DNA of 64,000 nt from Icerya purchasi (taxonomy: Eukaryota; Arthropoda; Insecta; Hemiptera; Monophlebidae). This document shows positions 13,052 to 24,672 of this stretch, piece by piece. Position numbers and translations under genes: made by a program. The notes beneath the pieces were generated by a model that did no database searches, was not told the origin of the DNA, and saw only the letters and a list, made by a program, of their open reading frames with translations. The stretch spans positions 17,605,443 through 17,669,442 of the forward strand of contig CM077116.1 of the NCBI GenBank assembly GCA_039619475.1. Direction: 5' to 3'. The stretch's first letter is position 1. Every line of letters starts with the position of its first letter.

Positions 13052-13244
13052 TGATTTAATTAAGCTTAAATAATAATAAAACACTGTTAATAGAATTGCA
13101 ATTAATTTTGTGTATTTATATAACTCGACATGTTTCGATCTCATAGTATATTCATGAAATTAAGACACCCAAACATGTCAAGTTATACATATAAATATTA
13201 ATTATAGTTTTAGTAAAGCAATGTTTCATTATTACTTAATTACA
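13052..13244. repeat. foldback (long inverted repeat), about 190 bp
   Basis: The arms at about 13052-13137 and 13168-13244 are reverse complements with small indels. The best-preserved part is the inner stem TATATAACTCGACATGTTT against AAACATGTCAAGTTATACA. The loop is short (about 30 bp). It could be a decayed MITE; no target duplication is evident. Confidence 0.5.
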
Positions 13245-13377
13245 TAGTTTGCGGAAATGAAAGTAACAAATGTCAATATTACCGAATGTATTTATTTGTT
13301 ATTAAAATATGCATAAAAGTCGCCTTAAAAAGAAAATAATATTAAACGGAAAACCTGAGAACTACAAATTTATATAG

Positions 13378-13429
<52 letters not shown>

Positions 13430-14029
13430 GGTTAGAAATATAACGCATTTCGTTAAATAAAACAAATGTATTATATTATGTACTTTAAATAGAAAAAAAC
13501 GGACGTTTTTACCATTTATTTTTAATCCTATCAAAATTTAGTTATCAATTTGCTTTTCGCAGATATTTTACCGTAAGGTGTACAATATAATGAAATGCGA
13601 AAGAAAAATTAAATCAAATGTCTCTATGTACATTTTTGGAATTCAGTGAATTGTACAACAAAAAGGTGAGAACATTTAGGACATGACAGTGGTTCTAAAG
13701 TAATTTTAAAAATTTCACAACAGGCTCAGTAACTATAATGTAAGTGCAAGAAAATGTTCTGTTAATATAAAAATATAATACATGTAATAGTACTTTCACT
13801 AATGAGAAAAAGAAAGAAATTACATTAAGCGCTGATAAATATTTTTAATTATTTATGAAATGCTAAAGCGAAAATCTTTTAGAAGGTATATTAAAATTTT
13901 ATCATAATTTAACACTTAATGCTTTGAAATAGTTGCCCTTTACAGTCGTTAGCTAATTTTAATTAAGATATCTTTACTTAAATGTTAAAATACTGAGAAC
14001 CTATGTTTTACTATAAAAGATTTATATAT

Positions 14030-14069
<40 letters not shown>

Positions 14070-15459
14070 TTTTATATATATATATAGACAATTTTACCAG
14101 TTAGCTAAAAATTGAAAATAATAAAATTTACAACGTGACCTACATAACTATTATATATTCACGTCTGTGGGTTATAAAAACAGAAAAATTGAAATAAAAT
14201 TTTTTCAGTGATCAAAAACAGGTTAATTCTTTTACAATTGATTTATTGCACTTGATAATAGAATATAATCATTAAATATTATTTAACATTTTTGAAATTC
14301 TACACCGAAACTTTAACAATGCGCTGGACATTATTAAATAATTATTTAAGGAATAAATTAACTGATATTAGGAGAGCACTTTCCTTTAAGTGATATATTC
14401 ATTCTAATGAAAAAATATAGGTTCGTTCTATTTTATTTAGATGAACTTCAGATACATTAGTTCCAGGACGAGTAAAACTAAAATCAAATAAATGCAAAAC
14501 TTGAGTGATGAATTTTTCAGTCCTTTTATATTATAATTAAAAAGCAAATGAAATAGCTCATTAAATAATAACATTAATATGATTACTTTTTTTTTAGTTT
14601 TTTTATTAACTACTATTCTTTCAAGCTAAAAGCTTGTAGACGAATTATCTTAATACACCTTACTGGTAACAAATACATTTGAAGTTAACTTATCCAATTA
14701 ACCGATTATTAAGTTGTTTTCCATTAAACATATACATTATATATATATATGTATAATGATTAAGGTAAATAATTTCACTTATATGTAATGGGATAAACTT
14801 GCATTTCAGTTATATACGAGTATAAAATAAATTCCAGATTATTAATGTTCAGTTCAGCCTACCAATTTTTATATAAAAAAGCTTACTGCGATAATAAAGA
14901 ATATTTCTAAAATTTATTTCGTTTTTTTAATTATAATTCTTTTAATTAAACAGAAACATCAAAAAAAAAAAAAAAAAAAAAAAACAGGAAAAAGCAGAAA
15001 CATATTATTTATTAATATAGAAATATATGGAAAAAATGTTACACTTAACATATAAAAATATAATTATAGTTCGTTATTCATTATACAATATATAAATTAA
15101 TATAATGTAATTAAAAATAATAAAAAATCCAGTTCACCTTACTTAGCTGGTCAGTAAAATTTACAAAAATAATTTCGTAGTACGCATAAAACCGAAATAT
15201 AGGAAAAAGGAAAAACAACACATTCCGAAATTACTTTTAAAAATAACGCGTGGCTAATAATTCAATGTCGACACGTTATTACATATTGCAATTTATTTCG
15301 CAAGAGTAATATAGGACAATAATGTAAAAGAAAAGACGAAGAAATAAAAGCAAAAGCCGAAATATCATTAATTTTTAAATATGCATCGGTTTGTCCGTTG
15401 ATGCAATTTTTTAAACTAAAAAGGGGAAAAAAAGTTGGTTGCATTTAAAAGCTGCCCAC
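13245..15459. other. unassigned very AT-rich sequence with TA microsatellites
   Basis: (TA)n runs occupy about 13380-13427 and 14033-14066, and a long A-run lies near 14961-14984. No gene or element was recognised. Confidence 0.45.
13380..13427. repeat. (TA)n microsatellite
   Basis: About 24 uninterrupted AT dinucleotides. Confidence 0.95.
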
Positions 15460-16460
15460 TGCAGCGGCGAATGGCAATTGATAAACTGTAACAAACGTGC
15501 ACATTGCAAATGAACAATATTAATAATGATGCAATTATTATTGTGCACAACTTACAGAACTGATTTTTTTGCACTGCAAATTGTCGACACTGGCGTGTGC
15601 ATGGTGCAACGATATCACATGCATCTGTGACGTCAGCTGATCTACATTATTTGCAATGCAGAAAACTGCATTTAGGCTTCGTGGCTTCGACCGTAAAATC
15701 CGAGGGGCGTCCTAAATGTGCCAAAGATCGGTTTACGATTTGAATTTCGAGACCGCCCCCGATTCGGCCGGCTTCGCGGCTTCGTTCGGCAGCCGCTGCT
15801 CAAGAGCCATTACCTACCACAACAATAAGAGACTTATTCCTAATAGTCATCATCCTTGTCGCGCGCGTTTGGCGAGTGCCCGTTCAGCTTGTAACAGATC
15901 GGTGCATTTCGAGTGCATCGTCGGACGAGCCACTTTGCAGTGGCGTCGATGCACATTTGCAACTAACCAGTCGACTTCATATCCAACGCCTTGCGAACGT
16001 TTCGCAGATGCATTTACCAACACGCCGACAACGATATATCTTTTAAATGATCGCGCACTGCCGCGCCAACTGCGCCATCTGCCTACGAACCGACCGAACC
16101 GTTCGCGCCAGTCGTTGACCCGAATGCGAGCGCACATTTCACGTCTATATTCATATACTCACGCGCACACGTCTCAATTATTGCACATACATTGTTGCCT
16201 GCGGTCTGAAGTTCAATGTACAGCAACGTTTTTTTACGTATCTATTTTTACTTTCGGCCGAGCACAAGCCAACCAGCGTGTTTTCGGATGGCCATCAACA
16301 TATCTTTTGTTGGCCCTGCTCGTGTTCGGCAAAAGAATGATGCTACGTACAAGCTGCTTCTATCATAAACATATCTCTGCACCGGATGAAGGAACCGTAT
16401 TTGCGACGGCGAAAAATTCACTCGGAGCGGGAACAATTACATAAAGACAAAGGCCATTTC
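15460..16460. other. GC/CpG-raised island, candidate host promoter or first exon
   Basis: Base composition changes sharply from the flanking AT-rich DNA to balanced, CpG-containing sequence. A 242-codon plus-strand frame starts with ATG at 15716 and ends at 16444, with a 95-codon frame opposite it. The predicted product has many Arg, Ser and Cys residues, no domain pattern and no repeats, so its length probably reflects the loss of AT-rich stop codons. A consensus CRE followed by an E-box lies upstream. I infer a regulatory island rather than a protein, with low certainty. Confidence 0.3.
15628..15639. promoter_or_regulatory. consensus CRE overlapping an E-box
   Basis: TGACGTCA (15628-15635) is the palindromic CREB/ATF site and overlaps CAGCTG (15634-15639). 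It lies at the left side of the GC-raised island, 80 bp before its long open frame. A chance 8-mer is possible in 64 kb, so function is unproven. Confidence 0.25.
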
Positions 16461-19400
16461 AAATTACACATCGCACACTGATAACGTAGTTGAAAATTAA
16501 ACGAATTTACCCGCATTCGAGACTCCAGACCACGTTTCCTTTGGCCGCGATAATGAAGCAGTACGAATCAGTTTTTAAGGAAATTTTTCACAAAAACATT
16601 TCGACACGCTGCCACAATAAAAGGTGCCAGCTGCAAGCATAGTTTATTTACCGGTGCCCGAAGGGTCTGCGTGTAATTCAGCTGAGCGAGTATTACTTTA
16701 TATACTCGTATAGTATAAACCGATTGCTTTATTAAAAATTAATTTGTACTATAGTTCCGTATGTACCTTGCAGCTAGATAGCCAATATGAGGGACTTGCT
16801 CGAAAATTTCGAAATATTTGGTAAAAATACTATTGTCTAGAGCGGAAGTTGCAACCTACTTAACGATGGGACGCGATCGTACCGCTATTTTTGTTGTTTT
16901 TTTTTCTTTGGCTATTATCGTGTGAGCGCTTTTTGTATAATTAGTGGTCACGACTATTTCTTATTCAGGTTTGCATACAGATATCTCGGTTAGCTTTTAA
17001 AATTTCAGTTGATATCATCATTCGTGATGTTAAAGGTAATAGACGTTACGAAAATCGTTGAAAAATAATAAACGACAATCCTGTTTATCGACGAGAAATC
17101 TCCATTGTAAATCTAAGATGTACTGCAGGGTTTTTTCATAATTTTGTAAGGTCGAAACTGCCGTAAGACATTCAATTAAAGTTTCACTTATTACCTCAAA
17201 TTACCTATACTTATACGCATCAGACAGTAAAAATAAAATATACTAAATTCCTATGACATCCACTACAAAGACTGTACAAATTTCCTATGACATTTAATAT
17301 GTTTATATTATTTTATATAAAAAATAAAGCAAAACAAAACAAAAAAAAAAACACAAAAAACCATGTGATTATTTTGCACACAAATCATGCCGGAGGTTGT
17401 CGCTTTCAGTCCAGCTAATATAAGATACTAAACCAGAATATAGAATTAATACAGTTCAGATATACAAGTCTTATGTAAATTTTGATGTTTGATTTCTTTT
17501 TGTTATTTACTTCAATATAAAAATTCTTAAGCTTTTTATTTTTTTAACCAGTCCGCGAACATAAGCATTATCCAAATAACAATAATAATATGCGAGGGAC
17601 ATTTTCAGAGGTGCCCCCCTGCCTCTAAATTGGAACCGTGAGAAGCTTACTAAAATGTCCAATTAAAACGACCCGGCGAATCTGCACTAAGTAACTACTG
17701 TATGCACTGTATGAACGCAGCGCGCAAGCCTGGGAACATCTATAGACACGCGTGCCCCGGCAAATACAAACGCTATCCCCAGAAATATTGAACCGTTGGC
17801 GGCACACATATATACACTAAGGCATATGTGCTATGAAATTCAAGTTTCTACAGTCTTGAGTTGCAGAATATGCGAATTCTGAAACGGATCGCATCCATAT
17901 TATTGTTCAAGGAAAATTACAAAGGAAATAATAAAAGTTCACGATGCAGCAAACAGTTCGAATCGGTTTCAATAGACATATATTATGTATTTTTTAAAAA
18001 TAAAGTCCCGCGTTTATTTCGCTTTTATAGCTCCGATGCAGTTATCGTACGCTTTTTCGTTATCTATCTTTTTTCTTTACGTTCGTTCGTGAATTGTTTC
18101 TTTTTTGCGCGTTGCATTTTCGCAGTCGTTATTATAATGTGCATGTTGCTGCGATAAAACATAGCTGTATAAATAAATCATCGATGGCTGTTCATTCGAC
18201 TTAAACGTAAAATAATTTTCGATATTTATCAAGATGCGCCATTAGAAAAATATTATACGTTAATATTCCGAATTTAATAAATCACGCTGAAAAATATACT
18301 ACACCAATAAGTGCAAACGTAACATTATTAATAATAATATACAAAAACAAATAATCCGTTACTTAAAATTATAACATTTCGCATTATATCGTTTAATTAT
18401 TTATTTATTGTCAGTTTCAATATTTTATTTCATAATTTTAATTTATATTTTATTACGGTTATCGACTTTATTATCGTTTTTTTCGGATATCGATTTTTTC
18501 CTACATTATTAGTCTTATTCACTATTTACGTTTGAATTGTAATATTATACCATTAATATCTAAGTCGTTACTATGAAACACGTTGGTTGGTTTTTTATTT
18601 TGTTAATATATTTTTAAATTTCTGTTTCCGCGTAATATTTGCGTACAGAAACGGGCGATGTAAATAATTTTAACTTAAAAAAGTATTTCATGACTATTTT
18701 AGAAATTGTTACTCATAAGCAGGGGTAAATCGTAATGTTTGATCCGTAAAAAACCCACATTTTCAATAATAGCGAACACTTATGCACAACTATGCGAGTA
18801 TTACGGCAGAAAATACCGTGCGGTTTGTTATTTCAAAATTTTAAATAATCATGTTTATTCATGCAATAAATTTTACATTTTAACGTGCAGCATTATACTA
18901 TATTTGTTTTCTTTTTTTGTTTTTGTTTTTTCCTTATATTCATAGTTACAGTTGTTTTTTTTTTCTTTTTGTTTTTTCATATCACATTTTATTGCTAGTT
19001 AATGTAATTGTATTGCAGATAATATGTGTTTAAAATAATATGGCTAATGCCTGTTCTCAAAACATGCCTGAATTATTTTAAATAAAATAAAATAAAAAAT
19101 AAAATAAAATAAAAAATAAAATAAAAAATAAAATAAAATAAAAAATAAAATAAAATAAAAAATAAAATAAAATAAAAAATAAAATAAAAAAAGTTTTACC
19201 ATTTAACGGCATAAAAGTTACTCGTCGGTGCGTAGTGAATAAATGCAACATCCGGTAATTGCTTATTTGTTTTTGTACGCCCATTGCACCAACTTTGGCC
19301 TCGCACTTTCTAACATCGTACCAGTGACTTTTTCGTAGATTTCAATATTTCGTTCGCCACTCTGCTGGCACGTCAAGAAAAATATGATGCTGTATAATTT

Positions 19401-20379
19401 ACGAACACTAATCATTTCGCTTTCAGTCGGTGAAATATTAGGTGCAATCTATATTCAACACATTTAGCTAGGCTGGATGCACCTGTTTAGCCGTCGTACT
19501 GCATAGTACCGTAGAGACTGATTTGTAGTGGTCAAAATTGTGTACTATTAGGCGTGCGCTAACTTGTCGACACCAGTTGCCTTTAATGTCAAAGTGAGAC
19601 AGTAGTACGGAGGCAACACGTATTTTACTACTGACGAGAATGTAGAGTATATTCTGCGCTGGAACTACCGTTATGCGTGTAATTAATTAGTAAATGTTTT
19701 CTTTTATTCGGCACAACTATAACAGCGATATCGAAATTTTTAGAACCTGACTCAGCACTTACGCAGAACATACCACTAACTTTAACCGCATTTTGTATCA
19801 ACTAATATTATTAATAAGGAACACTGTTCACCAATGAAAACACTCAAGAAAAAAATTGAGGTCCGACCCGATTCCGGAGGATAAAAGGACTTTTTGTTTT
19901 TTCTTTTTAGAAATTATTCACGCCGAAAAGCAAATATTTCCGACAGAATTAAGGGAGTGTTTAAATTTGAAAATATTTCAAATGCACATTTTATATCAAA
20001 AAATATTTCCGAGGATAAATTTTTAAAATAAAAACAGAATTATAGCGACGATTTCGATTTCGCGAGTTTTGAAAAAGCGAACTTTCTATCATAAATAAAG
20101 ATCTCGATATTCACTAAGCTGCCTAACTACCGCTTACAAAAGACTACTAAATTTTTTATTCACTTCCATAATACAACGCAACCATCAATTGTCAACAAGT
20201 ATCCGAATAATTAATACAAACCTCTCTTTTGCTAAGAGTTAACTCTATACTACGTAATCATCAAATTTTCCTGAAATTACGCCATTTAATTTCTATAATC
20301 CCCCATTAAATTTTTCTTGATACTTTATATTAACTCAGAAACGTCACCCTGTAAGCAATATCGCAATCGGAATGTGCAG
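16461..20379. other. unassigned sequence
   Basis: This stretch is AT-rich throughout, with a single pentanucleotide-type array at 19078-19192. Small open frames (for example 17861-18157 and 18739-18945) have no recognisable motifs. Confidence 0.45.
19078..19192. repeat. AAATA-type simple repeat
   Basis: About 110 bp of AAATAAAATA/AAAAATA units with irregular register. The Phe-rich minus-strand frame across it is a composition artefact. Confidence 0.9.
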
Positions 20380-20960
20380 TTTATGAACATTTCTATACAA
20401 ACGGCTCAAAATATAATAATAATTGTGGTTACAGCGCTACTGTCCGCTACCAACATACTGCAACGTACCATCGTGTGAACTTTTCGGCAGATTACAAGCA
20501 GTTTCTCTGGCCCCTAGCAGAGAAAAAGAAAACCATCAATTCAATGACCTTAATTGAAAACCCTAAAAAGCGAAACAGAAAAATACAGTCGTTTCCAACG
20601 ATGCTGGAATGCAAATTAATGTGATACGAATTCCAGGTGATAACAAAATTGGAATTAAAAAAGAACCGGATCCAGCCGCTAAACCATCACCATTTGCGTA
20701 CTTTTGCTAGCTTGTATCAGCGCAATATGAAGTGCATCATTGTCGACAAAGCATCTTTCAGATTTTTTACTCTTCCGTAGCATACCAAACAGACAAATCA
20801 TACATGCCGAGAGGAAGTTGCACTTTGTACGAACCGGCCACTGCAGTCTTACCCCGCGTCTAAATCCGATTCATCCATTTGTGCAACCGTATTCTTCCTA
20901 ATTATGTCTAGATATTAAATAAATCACTTGAATCACAGTCAACTAGTTAACTTCCTACAA
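20380..20960 (+). pseudogene. decayed LINE RNase H domain
   Basis: A frame near 20388-20440 reads FYTNGSK followed by CGYSATV, matching the first RNase H motif (YTDGSK, with Asp changed to Asn). About 200 bp later another frame reads IRIPGDNKIGI then DPAAK, matching W-x-PGH-x-GI-GNE-AD-AAK at the end of the domain. Downstream residues up to about 20960 fit the usual C-terminal extension only loosely. The frame is broken between the motifs. It is an isolated fossil of an RNase H-bearing LINE, probably I-clade. Confidence 0.55.
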
Positions 20961-21543
20961 TTCCGCGTAATATCGATTCTTTTAGACATAATTGCAGTAC
21001 ACGGCACAGTAATAATCAAATCAAATTAAGCCAAGACATTCTATTTAATAATACAAATTGATATATAAATAACAGCAAACGTATATACACCATAAATGTG
21101 CACCACTGCGCAAGCAGTTAGGTTATTATTTAGTTAAATAAGCTACGCAAGTCCGTTATAGAATTTTACATAACTGAGGGAATAATTCAATGGGCAAACA
21201 ATTATTGATATTAATGATTTAGAAATATTGCAGTCGTAAATGTGTATCATTAGTCTTATTTGGCCGCTGTTTAGAAAACTAAAAATTTTTAAATAATATA
21301 ACAGGTCACACTTTATGTATCTTACATCACAGATATCAGTGTGGAAAAGTAACATATGTTACTACAAGCGATTTTCAACACATCCTCCAAACATTCTTTT
21401 ATACATGCGTTTAGACAACCATAACCTTAGTTACACAGAATCACTAGAATCACCACCCTACACATTTGTAATAAGCCATTTACATACCAAATTGTAATCA
21501 TTTACGTATACCACTGAGAAAGCTTACTATAACTCAAATATAC

Positions 21544-21627
<84 letters not shown>

Positions 21628-22639
21628 TCACATACAGCACAAATTTATGAAATTTATATATAAATAATTAATTTAAAAAACTATGAATATTTAACATCAT
21701 AGATACAAACTGTTGCAACCATCCAAACCACTAATAATGATAATAATTAAATTAAATTAAATTAAATTTATTTACAAATTTACAGTATTGTTTAGTTTGA
21801 ACTCCCTAATGTGCAGACCCGCGCCAACTGTTAGTAGAGATTATTATTATTATAAAAACATATAACCTAAATAATAATGGAGTATAACGCAATTCTGATT
21901 ATATGAAATTTAAATAGCCGCAATTTATGCCAGTTAACGGTGATATCTCCTGATGCATATGCATAATTTCTTAATTTACATTTCTATAATACATACATAT
22001 GTTTATATATATAGGCCAACAATCGCATCAACGTGAGTAAAGGCCAGTCGTCTTGGCTCGCCTCGCCATTGGTACCTTTCTCACGTTGTCGGCAGCACGA
22101 AAGCTAGCTTGCGCTCCTGCTTACGTGTGTTCATAGTTGCGCAGCTATCTATCCTCTAATTCTCCTTCGAATTAGGAGATGATCTCATACTCGAAATCAA
22201 GTGAGAATAGACGACGACGATATATATATAATTATAATTATGCAATTTAAGTATATTCTGTGTTGAAAGTGACCACATGGTTTAGGTGCTAAGCCAAAAA
22301 AAAAAGAAAAAAAAATATATAAATTTTGTTAGAATATACATATGCATATATACTCAAACATAAACGTACGAATATCCGTTATACGTTTATAGAAACTAAA
22401 ATATAATAATAATACTTAACAGTAGAATAGCACCTAAATATGCGCATACATACACATGAGAAGGTGAACACCTGGGATCATGGAAGAATGAAAAAAGTAC
22501 AATAAAATTAAAATTTATCGAGTATAAATGAAAAGTCTTAATATTTCGCTAAAAAGTAGTTCATCTACGTCGTTTATAGTTAATTCTGTGATGGGAGAGA
22601 TTTCTTTTTTTTTTTACCAGGCATCTAATATTTGAGATC
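20961..22639. other. unassigned sequence with TA arrays and a short foldback
   Basis: An interrupted (TA)n/(CATA) array spans about 21540-21626 and an ATTAA pentamer run lies near 21748-21770. At 22029-22088 two 18-bp arms (CAACGTGAGTAAAGG and its imperfect complement) can fold into a hairpin. No gene was recognised. Confidence 0.45.
21540..21626. repeat. (TA)n array with CATA interruptions
   Basis: A run of TA dinucleotides broken by single CATA steps; a simple sequence repeat. Confidence 0.9.
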
Positions 22640-23260
22640 TAGTATGGGATTTGACTGAGGTAAGTAAAGAAGCCCGAATTCACATTTATATGTTTTAAAA
22701 TTTCATTCTGCAAAGTAATAATTGGCTTCATATGGAGATCCACTGATGCTCCAAAGAAGATTAATCCATACGAAATGGTAGGTTAGTATGGGGCAAAATA
22801 TATTTTACGAAGATGACTAGATGAAAAGAATTGCCGAAAGGAATAGAATAATTTAACTTTCTTATTTTTTTTTGATACACAACAGAAATACTTGTTCCAA
22901 CTAAGTTTATGATCAAAAACTAATCACAGACATTTAAAATCAAAAACTGTATCAATTTTACGATTATCTAGAAATATTGAGCTGAAGTTGTTACATGAAA
23001 CTACCGGTTGAAAATTATACAGCATGTATTTAGTCTTTTCTGTATTTAAGGTTAATCTATTGGAAATCAGCGATTTAGAAATTCTATTTGTAACGTCTTG
23101 TGCTAATTTCTGTAGGACCTTTGGGAAACAAAAACTTACCAACAGCACAGTGTAATCAGCATAAATGGGAATTTTTTCTTGAGCGTTTAAGTTGTAGAGA
23201 TGGTTAATATAAATCAAAAACACGATTGGGCCTAGTATGCTACCAAGTGAAACTCCTGCT
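22640..23260 (-). pseudogene. jockey-like LINE reverse transcriptase fragment
   Basis: On the minus strand the frame at 23223-22924 reads FLIYINHL, then PIYADYTVLL, where the RT catalytic box YADD has its last Asp changed to Tyr. LTLNTEKTKYMLY follows, typical of the jockey-like palm/thumb junction. In shifted frames below 22924 the text continues as DHKLSWNKYF and ILPILTYHFVWIN, matching the usual 'DHKLSW...' and 'IYYALIYP' region. The catalytic change and frameshifts show a dead copy. It is similar in kind to the plus-strand piece at 28300. Confidence 0.7.
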
Positions 23261-23262
23261 TA

Positions 23263-23469
23263 TTGCTCTATTTTGGTACTGTACATTATTATCAATCCGC
23301 CGAACAACCAACGTTTATGATGGGACTTGAAGAATTCGAAACATTTATCCAGACAGTAGTGACACACCCAAAGTACATTTCCTGTGCAACTGATTATACG
23401 AGGAGCTATGACGAGTTAGTATATATGCTTGCAGCAGTTAAACCATATCTTACCGGCAGACGCATTTAA
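23263..23469 (+). other. unidentified open frame, possible fragment of an unknown gene
   Basis: A 68-codon frame with balanced, protein-like composition (residues such as GLEEFETFIQTVV and YDELVYMLAAVKPYL) lies between two LINE remnants. I do not recognise it. It does not match any transposase or RT motif I know. It could be an exon or a fragment of an unknown mobile element. The frame has no upstream context supporting it as a complete gene. Confidence 0.2.
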
Positions 23470-23699
23470 AATCGTTGCTCCCGAATTATAAGAAAATTAT
23501 CGGAACAACTGATCGCGACGTCTGAAAACGAGCGACCTCATATTGACAGCAACGTGTCCAACACAAATTAATAAATTTCCCGTGTCCACATGGTCTTGCA
23601 AAGTTTATACAGTGTAACAACATTAATTCCGAGCTAATTCTTCCTCTCACAATGTAGTCAACTTCGAATTCCTTCAGCTGCTGAACTCTGCTTTTCCTT

Positions 23700-24655
23700 C
23701 CCATGCCTTAGGCTCCAAGAGTGATGGGGGCGTGGGTGGCGCGTATACGTCTCCTACATTCCTGCACTCTGAGTCTTTCAGACTTCCTTCTTTCTGCTCT
23801 ATCTTCTCAGCCGAGTCGATCTCAATTCTTCGTGCAATCCAATTCATATCCTCTACGAGTGGGGTTCACAAATTCCTGATTGTTTCTGATTCCAAAGGCG
23901 TTCTTCAAACCATCTCCTCTCCTCCTTCTCATACTTCTGACGGTATCATCCTCTCTATTCGATCTCTTGTCTCGTCTTTGTTCTCGTTCCGATCCATTCT
24001 CATAGATTTTCTATGGGTCCCTAGTCATTCCAATATTGAGGGCAATGACGCAGCTGACTCTTTAGCTCGCTCAGCCGCCCGCATTGGTCCTTTCCTCGAC
24101 TCTTTCCCTTCCTCAGATATTCTTTCTCTGTCACGCTCTAATCATTCTAGACTTTGGACTGACATGTATCCATCTTTATTCTCAAATCGCTTTTCACAGT
24201 ACCGTCTTATTCAACCGGTTCCTAGTTTCCTGCCTTGGTTTCAATCTATTTCTACCTGTCGTCGTTCCACTGTTGTTTCCTTAATTAGGGTTAGAATCAA
24301 TCATTCTCTACTCCCCTCTTCTCGCTTTCGATTCGCTTTGTCCCCTTCTCCTTTCTGCACTCTTCACGCTTCTGAGCCTTCTTGTGTTTGTGACTCAAAT
24401 CACATCCTATTCGAATGTTCTACACTCTCTAACGAACGCTCCTTTCTTTACGCCCAACTTCTAGTTTTGAGTCTTCCTACTCCCTTTAACGCTACCTATA
24501 TTCTTTCCTTCCCATTGCCTTCAGTTATTCCATTGCTGCTGTCCTTTGTCTTTTCCATTTCTGACCGCTTGGCTATTTAGTTATAACTCATAATTTTTCA
24601 TGTTGTTGGGTCAAGGCCGCTGGCGCGCCCAGGGTAGGAAAAAAAAAAAAAAAAA
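23700..24655 (+). pseudogene. 5'-truncated LINE 3' end, RNase H family 1, copy B
   Basis: An open frame runs about 280 codons from about 23705 to the stop at 24578-24580 without interruption. It begins inside the RNase H domain (GSKSDGGVGGAY, with the initial catalytic Asp position altered), has the AES...LRAI helix, SDSKG near 23885, and WVPSHSNIEGNDAADSLA near 24017-24065. A C-terminal region follows with a C-x(3)-H/C-type cluster ending HILFEC near 24400. The 3' UTR motif GCGCGCCCA precedes a poly-A tail (about 24638-24655). No ATG begins the frame; it is a truncated insertion, the best preserved of the three family-1 copies. Confidence 0.8.
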
Positions 24656-24672
24656 CATTAATTAGAACCAAG

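Noticed and set aside
15716..16444. 242-codon open frame as a protein gene
   Set aside because: No domain pattern or homology that I recognise, an overlapping frame on the other strand, and a composition that makes stops rare. Kept only as part of a GC-raised island.
19078..19284. Phe/Leu-rich 68-codon minus frame
   Set aside because: It translates an AAATA simple repeat and is not a gene.
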